Positions 5,660 through 10,352 of a stretch of DNA of 10,352 bases are shown here, piece by piece. The number at the start of each line of letters is the position of its first letter. Position 1 is the first letter of the stretch. The stretch is from contig SYBY01000162.1 of the NCBI GenBank assembly GCA_005788585.1, positions 1-10,352 of the forward strand. The letters are read 5' to 3'. The notes beneath the pieces are model-generated. The model was given only the letters and a program-made list of their open reading frames with translations. It ran no database searches and was not told the DNA's origin. This stretch comes from Actinomycetota bacterium (lineage in GTDB: Bacteria > Actinomycetota > Thermoleophilia > Solirubrobacterales > Solirubrobacteraceae). Made by a program: the position numbers and the translations under genes.

Positions 5660-6519
5660 TGGCCGAGGTCCTCTACTACGCGTTCCCGTTCTTCATCCTG
5701 CTGCTCGCCCTGGAGTGGCTGAGCTTCCGCCACGTCGAGGACGAGCACGTCGAGCTCATCGGCTACGACGTCGTCGACACCCGCACGAGCATCACGATGG
5801 GCATCGGCAACGTGATCATCAACGTCGGCTGGAAGCTCGTCGTCGTCCTGGTCTACACGGCGCTGTATGAGCTGACGCCGCTGCGGATCAGCCCGTCGGA
5901 CTGGTGGGCGTGGGTGCTGCTGTTCTTCGCCGACGATCTCGCGTACTACTGGTTCCATCGCGTGTCGCACGAGAGCCGCGTGTTCTGGGCCAGCCACGTC
6001 GTGCACCACAGCTCGCAGCACTACAACCTGTCGACGGCGCTGCGGCAGACCTGGGTGCCCATGACGTACTTCCCCTTCTGGCTGCCGCTCGCGCTCATGG
6101 GCTTCCCGCCGTGGATGATCCTGCTCGCCCAGAGCTGGAGCCTGATCTACCAGGTCTGGATCCACACCGAGCGCGGCCGGCGCCTGCCGCGCTGGGCCGA
6201 GGCGGTGCTGAACACCCCGAGCCACCACCGCGTGCACCACGGCTCCAACGAGCAGTACCTGGACAAGAACTACGGCGGCATCCTCATCATCTGGGATCGC
6301 CTGTTCGGCACGTACGAGCCCGAGGGCGAACGGGTCCGGTACGGGCTGACGAAGAACATCGAGACGCACAACCCGGTGCAGGTCGCGTTCCACGAGTACA
6401 TCGCGCTGTGGCACGACATCCGGCGGGCGCCGGGGTGGCGCGCGCGGTTCGGGCTGATGTACCACGGGCCGGGGTGGCAGCCCGAGGGCGCGCCGCCGGT
6501 GGAGTCCTCGCAGGGCTGA
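5659..6519 (+). CDS. fatty acid hydroxylase / sterol desaturase superfamily membrane enzyme (alkylglycerol monooxygenase-like)
   Basis: A 286-residue integral membrane di-iron oxygenase. Histidine clusters are HRVSH (100-104), HVVHH (113-117) with His121, His169 and HHRVHH (189-194), the expected eight-His ligand set. Hydrophobic segments lie near residues 5-20, 45-70, 84-98 and 135-165. The stretch HVVHHSSQHYNLSTALRQ closely recalls the alkylglycerol monooxygenase branch rather than classical C-4 sterol oxidases. The likely reaction is O2-dependent hydroxylation or ether-bond cleavage of a lipid chain; the substrate is unknown. The length is normal for bacterial members. Start: ATG 5659 overlaps the stop of the FadR-like gene and has a strong Shine-Dalgarno GAGGAG (5648-5653), 5 bases upstream. 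The coupling says that its expression follows the lipid-responsive regulator. A hairpin follows the stop. Confidence 0.93.
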   Translation: MAEVLYYAFPFFILLLALEWLSFRHVEDEHVELIGYDVVDTRTSITMGIGNVIINVGWKLVVVLVYTALYELTPLRISPSDWWAWVLLFFADDLAYYWFHRVSHESRVFWASHVVHHSSQHYNLSTALRQTWVPMTYFPFWLPLALMGFPPWMILLAQSWSLIYQVWIHTERGRRLPRWAEAVLNTPSHHRVHHGSNEQYLDKNYGGILIIWDRLFGTYEPEGERVRYGLTKNIETHNPVQVAFHEYIALWHDIRRAPGWRARFGLMYHGPGWQPEGAPPVESSQG

Positions 6520-6544
6520 CGCCCGCCGGGTCGCCTGCGACGCT
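6516..6544 (+). promoter_or_regulatory. candidate leaderless promoter of the GT-C-like gene
   Basis: CTGACG (6516-6521, 4 of 6 to TTGACA, overlapping the upstream stop codon), a 17-base spacer and GACGCT (6539-6544) end 7 bases before the GTG at 6552. The -10 is weak (A and T at the key positions only). Confidence 0.3.
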
Positions 6545-6549
6545 CCGGC
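6525..6549 (+). terminator. hairpin after the hydroxylase gene
   Basis: GCCGG (6525-6529) pairs with CCGGC (6545-6549), and GTCGC (6530-6534) with GCGAC (6537-6541), with a 3-base bulge at 6542-6544 and a tight loop. It starts 5 bases after the stop and overlaps the candidate promoter of the next gene. There is no T-tract. Confidence 0.4.
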
Positions 6550-6551
6550 AC

Positions 6552-7838
6552 GTGCGCCGTTCGCCCGTCGCCTGGCTCATCGCCGTCCAGCTGCTGATCC
6601 TCGCCGTCGCGGGGCTCACCACCGTCGTGCGCTTCCCGGTCTGGGCGCTCGTCGACGAGCTCCCGCACTTCGACTACGTCCTCACCGTCGGGCAGGACGG
6701 TCGGCTGCCGGTGCTGGAGGAGGACCTCGTCTCGCCGGGCGCCCTGGCCCTCGGCGGCCAGGCCGGGAATCCCGCGCAGCTCGGCCTGGCCGGGCAGTCC
6801 TACGAGGCCTTCCAGCCACCGCTGTACTACGTCCTGCTTGCACCGGTCACGGCGGCCGGGGGAGAACGGATGGCGACCGTGCGCGTCCTGCGCGCAGCCG
6901 GCCTGGCGCTGCTCGGGCTCGCCGTCTGGCTGACCTGGCTGCTCGCGCGGCGGGTCTTCGACGAGGACGACGACGAGCTCGCCGCACCCGCCGCGTTCGC
7001 CCTCGCGCTCTGCGTGTTCCTGCTGCCCGCCGTCGTAGTCCGCAACGTGACGATCTCCAACGCGGCGCTCGCGCTGCCGCTGGCCATCGCGGTCGTCCTG
7101 CTGTCCTGGGACGCGCTGCAGCGCGCCGACGCCCGGCGGCTGCTCGCGGCGGGCGTGGTGCTCGGGCTGGCGCTGCTCACGCGGGTGGAACTCGCCGTGC
7201 TCGCGCCGCTGCTCGCCGGCGTGGCGTGGGTGCTGTGGCGGCGCGGCGCGATCACCCTCCCGTGGGCAGCGGAGGCGCTGGCCGCACCGGTGCTGCTGCT
7301 GGCCCCGTGGCTGGCGTGGAACCTGCACCGCTACGGCGCGCTGACCGCGAACGACCTGGCGCGGGACATGCAGGAGCCGGTCCTCAACCCGACCGGGAAG
7401 ACCTACGGCACCGGCGATCTGTGGCGCGGCGCGAAGCTCGTCTTCGGGGGTGCGCTGCCGGAGGAGTGGTGGTACCGCTACCTGTCCGGCGGCTGGCGCG
7501 CCGGACGGGACCTGATCGCCGCCGTCGTCATCCTCGTCCCGCCGGTGCTCGTGGCGCTGCGCCCGCCCGCACGGCTGGGCCGCGCGCTCGCATTCCTCGT
7601 CGCCCCCTTGCTGCTCACCTGCGCGGCACTCGCGTTCGTGCTGCTGGCCGGTCAGTTCGACCTGCTCAAGCCGCGCTACCTGCATCCCGTGCTGCCCGCC
7701 TACGCGCTCTTCGTCGCGCTCGCGCTGCGCCGGTGGATGCCGGCGCGGGGCATCGCGATGCTCGCGGCCGGCGTCACGGCGGCGCTCACCGTCCTGTGGC
7801 TGGTGTCCGCCGCGGGGGAGACCTACACGGGCGCGTGA
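6552..7838 (+). CDS. polytopic GT-C-type glycosyltransferase-like membrane protein
   Basis: A 428-residue protein with about ten to twelve hydrophobic helices, starting with a signal-anchor-like helix (residues 7-26). The first extracytoplasmic loop carries an acidic pair in VDELPHFDYV (34-43), the place of the catalytic Asp in GT-C enzymes, and YEAFQPPLYYVLL (84-96), a motif seen in PMT/ArnT and DUF2142-like proteins. Near the C-terminus KPRYLHPVLPAYALF (373-387) resembles the RYLxPxLP helix of these families. Such enzymes move sugars from polyprenyl-phosphate donors to cell-wall glycans, lipids or proteins outside the membrane; donor and acceptor are unknown. At 428 residues it is short for PMT/ArnT and has no obvious C-terminal periplasmic domain. 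The GTG start at 6552 is the only good one near the first helix. Its 3' end overlaps the convergent gene by 16 bases. Confidence 0.75.
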   Translation: MRRSPVAWLIAVQLLILAVAGLTTVVRFPVWALVDELPHFDYVLTVGQDGRLPVLEEDLVSPGALALGGQAGNPAQLGLAGQSYEAFQPPLYYVLLAPVTAAGGERMATVRVLRAAGLALLGLAVWLTWLLARRVFDEDDDELAAPAAFALALCVFLLPAVVVRNVTISNAALALPLAIAVVLLSWDALQRADARRLLAAGVVLGLALLTRVELAVLAPLLAGVAWVLWRRGAITLPWAAEALAAPVLLLAPWLAWNLHRYGALTANDLARDMQEPVLNPTGKTYGTGDLWRGAKLVFGGALPEEWWYRYLSGGWRAGRDLIAAVVILVPPVLVALRPPARLGRALAFLVAPLLLTCAALAFVLLAGQFDLLKPRYLHPVLPAYALFVALALRRWMPARGIAMLAAGVTAALTVLWLVSAAGETYTGA

Positions 7839-8710
7839 CGCGCGGCGGCGTCGACCGCGTCGACCGCCGTGAGCAGCCGCCGACGCAGCGCGTTCGCGCG
7901 CTCGGCGAACGCCGACTGCCGGGCCGCGTATTCGCGCTTGCCGTCCGGCGTCTCGATCCGGACGGGCTCGTAGCCCAGCGCGGTCAGGTCGTACGGCGAG
8001 GCCTGCATGTCGAGCGTGCGCAGCTCGGCGGCCAGCTCGAAGGCGTCGGCGACGAGCTCGCTGGGCACCGCGGGCGACAGCTTGAACGCCCACCGGTAGA
8101 CGTCCATCCCCGCGTGCACGCAGCCCGGCTGCTCGTCGGCGACCTGGGTGGCGCGGCTCAGGGGCGCCGCGTTGCGCGGCACGGCGTCGTCGGTGAAGAA
8201 CCGGAACGCGTCGAAGTGCGTGCAGCGCAGGGTGTGGGACTCGACGACCGCGTCGGTCCCGGCCGCCCCGAGGCGCAGCGGCCAGCTCGCGTGGCGCCGC
8301 TCGGCGGGCTGGCGGTAGACCATCGCCCACTCGTGCAGGCCCAGGCAGCCGGTCTGGATCGGCCGTGCGAGCGTCGCCTCCAGGATGCGGCGGGTGAACG
8401 CCAGCGACGTGCCGCGCGCGTCGGCGAACGCGCCGGTGTCCAGCCACACGTCGCCGTCCTCGCTGGCGTAGTGCGTCCACCGTGCCCGGGGCGTTCCCGC
8501 GGCGCCCTCGAGCACGACCCCGGGACCGGGATGCCAGCGCCGCAGCCGCGACGGGGTCTGACCGTAGTAGTCGAACAGGAAGTCCTGCACGGGATGGCGC
8601 TCGCCGGCGGCGCGTCGCTCCCGGTGCCCGGCCGTCAGCGCGTCGACCCGTGCGGCGTGCGCGTCCTCGCGCGCCCGCCACGCGCGCTCGCTGAGCCGGA
8701 CGACCTCCAC
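7823..8710 (-). CDS. conserved actinobacterial protein, usually annotated '3-methyladenine DNA glycosylase'
   Basis: A 295-residue soluble protein. I recognise it as the actinobacterial family commonly named 3-methyladenine DNA glycosylase, from marks such as GERHPVQDFLFDYY (36-49), RRWHPGPGV (57-65), GCLGLHEWAMVYR (121-133), CTHFDAFRFFT (163-173), QPGCVHAGMDVY (194-205) and LDMQASPYDL (233-242). I see neither a helix-hairpin-helix-Gly/Pro-Asp motif (AlkA type) nor clear AAG-type features, so the name may be inherited rather than tested. The many His, Cys, Glu and Asp residues inside these blocks suggest a metal- or phosphate-handling active site. It is the last gene of the minus-strand group, 18 bases after the patatin gene, but has its own promoter-like sequence with TACCGT exactly 7 bases before the GTG at 8710, which supports that start. 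Confidence 0.75.
   Translation of the reverse strand: MEVVRLSERAWRAREDAHAARVDALTAGHRERRAAGERHPVQDFLFDYYGQTPSRLRRWHPGPGVVLEGAAGTPRARWTHYASEDGDVWLDTGAFADARGTSLAFTRRILEATLARPIQTGCLGLHEWAMVYRQPAERRHASWPLRLGAAGTDAVVESHTLRCTHFDAFRFFTDDAVPRNAAPLSRATQVADEQPGCVHAGMDVYRWAFKLSPAVPSELVADAFELAAELRTLDMQASPYDLTALGYEPVRIETPDGKREYAARQSAFAERANALRRRLLTAVDAVDAAARHAPV
7841..7871 (+). terminator. hairpin at the convergent gene ends
   Basis: Bases 7841-7848 pair with 7864-7871 (one G-U), and TCGAC (7851-7855) with GTCGA (7859-7863), leaving a 2-base bulge and a CGC loop. It begins 2 bases after the GT-C gene stop and lies inside the last codons of the opposing gene, where it arises partly from a tandem GTCGACCGC repeat (Val-Asp-Ala repeated). 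Confidence 0.45.
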
Positions 8711-8717
8711 CGCCTCG

Positions 8718-8746
8718 ACGGTACCGCGTCAGTCGTCGGGGGTCAT
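8718..8746 (-). promoter_or_regulatory. leaderless-type promoter inside the end of the patatin gene
   Basis: On the minus strand, -35 ATGACC (8741-8746; TGAC matches), a 17-base spacer and -10 TACCGT (8718-8723) end 7 bases before GTG 8710. It overlaps the last codons of the patatin gene, so the downstream gene can be expressed alone. Confidence 0.5.
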
Positions 8747-9586
8747 CCGGCGCAGCGCCATGTCGGTCGACGCCTCGTCGGGGTGCGCGCTGTCCAGCGC
8801 CTCGCGTGCGTCCGCTCGTGCCCGCGTGATGAGCTCGTCGGCGCGGGAGAAGTCCGTCGGCAGCACGTCGAGCGGCCACGGCGGCGGCAGGACGATGAGC
8901 TCGGCCTGGTCGCGCAGCGCCTCGATCTCGAAACGCAGCCGCTGGTGCAGCAGCATCGCGGCGGCCTGCATGAACATGCCGATCGCCGCGCGGGGCGGCT
9001 CATCGAGCTCAAGGCTGACACCGGTCGGCAGCACGTAGATGCGGTCGCAGCCGCGTTCGATCGCGTGGGTGATCGGCGTGTTGTTCGCCACGCCCCCATC
9101 GATCGCGGGCCGCCCGTCGATGGCGACCGGCGGGTAGACCCCGGGGATCGCGGAACTGGCCAGCGTCGCGTCGAGGATCGGACCGCGTTCGAGGAGCTTC
9201 TCCTCCCCGGAGAGCAGGTCGCAGACCACGATGCCGACGTCGATCGGCAGGTCCTCGATCCGCCCGTGCGCGAGCTTCTGGCTGATGAGGTCGCGCAGGC
9301 CGTCGTTGGGGAAGAAGTGGTTGCGCCGCCCGATCGCCCCGCCGATGAGGATCCGCAGCCGGCGGGGGAACGCCTCGTCGCGCTTGAGGTTGCGCCAGAT
9401 CGCCTGGAGCTCGTGGGCGGTGGCGACGGTCGTGTCCCGCCCGCCCAGGAACGCGGCGTTCAGCGCTCCGGCGGACGCGCCGACGAGGTAGTCCGGCGCG
9501 ATGTTGCGCTCGTAGAGCGCCTCGACCATGCCGGCTTCGATGGCGCCGAGGGAGGCGCCGCCGGCGAGTACGAACGCGGTGGGCAT
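8729..9586 (-). CDS. patatin-like phospholipase family protein
   Basis: A 285-residue lipid acyl hydrolase with a Ser-Asp dyad. The oxyanion loop is GGASLG (residues 9-14), the nucleophile motif GASAG has Ser38, and the Asp is Asp163 in IDGG (162-165). All three elements are present, so the enzyme should be active on phospholipids or other acyl esters. No signal peptide is seen: residues 4-14 form the first beta strand and glycine loop of the fold, so the protein is probably cytoplasmic or peripheral. Length and architecture fit the short RssA-like bacterial patatins. ATG 9586 begins directly at the first strand and has TACGCT 7 bases upstream. It follows the TetR gene by 54 bases on the same strand, so a TetR-patatin transcription unit is possible, though each has its own -10-like element. 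Confidence 0.92.
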   Translation of the reverse strand: MPTAFVLAGGASLGAIEAGMVEALYERNIAPDYLVGASAGALNAAFLGGRDTTVATAHELQAIWRNLKRDEAFPRRLRILIGGAIGRRNHFFPNDGLRDLISQKLAHGRIEDLPIDVGIVVCDLLSGEEKLLERGPILDATLASSAIPGVYPPVAIDGRPAIDGGVANNTPITHAIERGCDRIYVLPTGVSLELDEPPRAAIGMFMQAAAMLLHQRLRFEIEALRDQAELIVLPPPWPLDVLPTDFSRADELITRARADAREALDSAHPDEASTDMALRRMTPDD

Positions 9587-9593
9587 CCACGCG

Positions 9594-9599
9594 AGCGTA
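9594..9599 (-). promoter_or_regulatory. -10 element of the patatin gene (leaderless type)
   Basis: TACGCT on the minus strand lies exactly 7 bases before the ATG at 9586. No -35 is recognisable at the usual distance, and there is no Shine-Dalgarno. Confidence 0.4.
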
Positions 9600-9640
9600 G
9601 AGCGGGGGACGGAGGGATCCCGCCGCGTCGCGACCGGGCT

Positions 9641-10264
9641 CTACCGCAACGTCGCGAGCGCCAGCCGCTCCGACTCCCGCAGCGCCCCATCCCGGCTGAT
9701 CCCACCCGGATGCAGGTGGTCGGCGATCAGCTCGTGCATCGCGCCGAGCATCCCGATCGTGATCGCGTAGAAGTCGCGCTCGGGGATCTCGCCCCGGCCG
9801 GCGCGCATCGCCAGCCGTGCCGACAGCGCCGCCGCGATGCGCCGCATCACGGCCCGGCGGTGGGTCTCCATCGTGGGGCTCACGCCCACGGCCTCGATGA
9901 AGAGGATGCGGGCCAGCCGCGGGTCGTCGACGACGACCTCGTAGAACGCTTCGAGCTGCGCGGGGACCGACACCGTCAGCGGGTCGCCGTCGTGGCGCTG
10001 CAGTGCCCGCGCCGACGCGCCGTAGCCACGCGTGACGACCTCGTCGTACACGGCCTTCAGCAGTGCCTCGCGGTTCTCGAAGTGCTCGTAGAAGTAGCGC
10101 GAGGTCAAACCCGCGCGCTCGAGGACGTCGCTGACCGTGGTCTGCGCGTAGCCGCGGGTCCCGAGGAGGTCCAGTCCGGCGGTGAGCAGTCGTTCCCTGC
10201 GCTCGCGCCTGCGTTCCTCTGCCGAGACACCGCCATACCTCCTCCCGGGGGTCGTGGCGTCCAT
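9641..10264 (-). CDS. TetR/AcrR-family transcriptional regulator
   Basis: A 207-residue repressor. The helix-turn-helix is TTVSDVLERAGLTSRYFYEHF (residues 42-62), following the usual first helix (RRERLLTAGLDLLGTRGYAQ), and is followed by the ENREALLKAVYD segment typical of the family. The C-terminal helical ligand domain (about 85-207) has no recognisable specificity; it includes DDPRLARILFIEAVGV (113-128). ATG 10264 was chosen: a further in-frame start at 10345 would add 27 untypical residues through the promoter region. It is the first gene of the minus-strand group with the patatin and the conserved glycosylase-named gene, and may control them, itself, or a divergent gene beyond 10352. A candidate operator lies in its own promoter. 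Confidence 0.92.
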   Translation of the reverse strand: MDATTPGRRYGGVSAEERRRERRERLLTAGLDLLGTRGYAQTTVSDVLERAGLTSRYFYEHFENREALLKAVYDEVVTRGYGASARALQRHDGDPLTVSVPAQLEAFYEVVVDDPRLARILFIEAVGVSPTMETHRRAVMRRIAAALSARLAMRAGRGEIPERDFYAITIGMLGAMHELIADHLHPGGISRDGALRESERLALATLR

Positions 10265-10271
10265 GCGGTGT

Positions 10272-10300
10272 ATTGTGACTGGTCGTTCGGTTAGGAGTCG
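10272..10300 (-). promoter_or_regulatory. candidate promoter and operator of the TetR gene
   Basis: The minus-strand -10-like CACAAT (10272-10277) is 7 bases before ATG 10264; the -35 is poor (GAC-containing, near 10296-10301). In the spacer, ACTGGTCGTTCGGT (plus strand, 10278-10291) is an imperfect palindrome of the form ACnGnnCGnnCnGT, a shape common among TetR operators. A bound repressor there would block polymerase. Confidence 0.4.
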
Positions 10301-10352
10301 CCTCGACGATTCACCGCAAAAGCGGAAACCGCCGGATCCAGGCAAGAAAGCC
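10301..10352. other. intergenic end of window with small alternating inverted repeats
   Basis: CCGC (10314-10317), AAAA, GCGG (10322-10325), AAA, CCGC (10329-10332) can form either of two short hairpins. No gene is seen. The stretch is less GC-rich than the rest of the window and may hold the promoter of a divergent gene beyond the edge. Confidence 0.3.

Noticed and set aside
6270..8879. An 869-codon open frame on the minus strand
   Set aside because: Antisense to the GT-C-like gene and out of frame with the gene at 7823-8710; low-complexity Arg/Ala/Gly composition.
7226..10294. A 1022-codon open frame on the plus strand spanning four minus-strand genes' territory
   Set aside because: Arg/Val/Gly/Asp-rich composition with no domain; it runs antisense to clear patatin, TetR and glycosylase-named genes and is an effect of high GC removing stop codons.
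1..10352. Possible mobile element, phage, CRISPR or tRNA content
   Set aside because: No transposase or integrase reading frame, no terminal or spaced repeats and no cloverleaf-like sequence was seen; gene order and composition look like ordinary chromosome.

Overview
This is a dense, high-GC, bacterial chromosome-like window with 12 protein-coding genes on both strands. There are no RNA genes, mobile elements or CRISPR repeats that I can see. GC-rich codon use, a MocR/PdxR-type regulator, a DUF6458-like small membrane protein, and the family annotated as '3-methyladenine DNA glycosylase' all point to Actinomycetota. Solirubrobacterales/Thermoleophilia is my best guess, but this is inference.

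Layout: (1) 2-649, + strand: C-terminal half of an acyl-CoA dehydrogenase, followed by a strong hairpin and a 63-residue two-helix membrane protein (692-883). (2) 894-2360, - strand: a MocR/PdxR-type regulator (GntR winged helix plus aminotransferase-like domain), divergent from a two-gene + operon (2407-3446) that encodes a four-helix membrane protein and a CxxC carboxymuconolactone-decarboxylase/AhpD-like protein. (3) 3409-4746, - strand: an FAD-dependent pyridine-nucleotide-disulphide-type oxidoreductase without any cysteine, tail-to-tail overlapping the AhpD-like gene. (4) 4916-6519, + strand: a FadR-like GntR regulator translationally coupled to a membrane fatty acid hydroxylase/sterol desaturase superfamily enzyme. 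A perfect FadR-type palindrome lies just upstream at 4878-4896. (5) 6552-7838, + strand: a GT-C-type polytopic glycosyltransferase-like protein. (6) 7823-10264, - strand: a TetR regulator, a patatin-like phospholipase and a conserved protein usually named 3-methyladenine DNA glycosylase, in that transcription order.

How they may work together: lipid metabolism recurs (acyl-CoA dehydrogenase, FadR-like sensor, membrane di-iron hydroxylase, patatin lipase). The clearest regulatory unit is the FadR-like/hydroxylase operon with its operator. The best reading is that acyl-CoA levels control a membrane-lipid or fatty-acid hydroxylase.

A second window-wide pattern concerns translation starts. Genes at the heads of transcription units (MocR, membrane protein, DNA-glycosylase-named protein, patatin, and more weakly TetR and the GT-C protein) have a TAnnnT or nAnnnT hexamer exactly 7 nt before the start codon and no Shine-Dalgarno. 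Operon-internal genes (AhpD-like, hydroxylase) have good Shine-Dalgarno sequences instead. This predicts extensive leaderless transcription.
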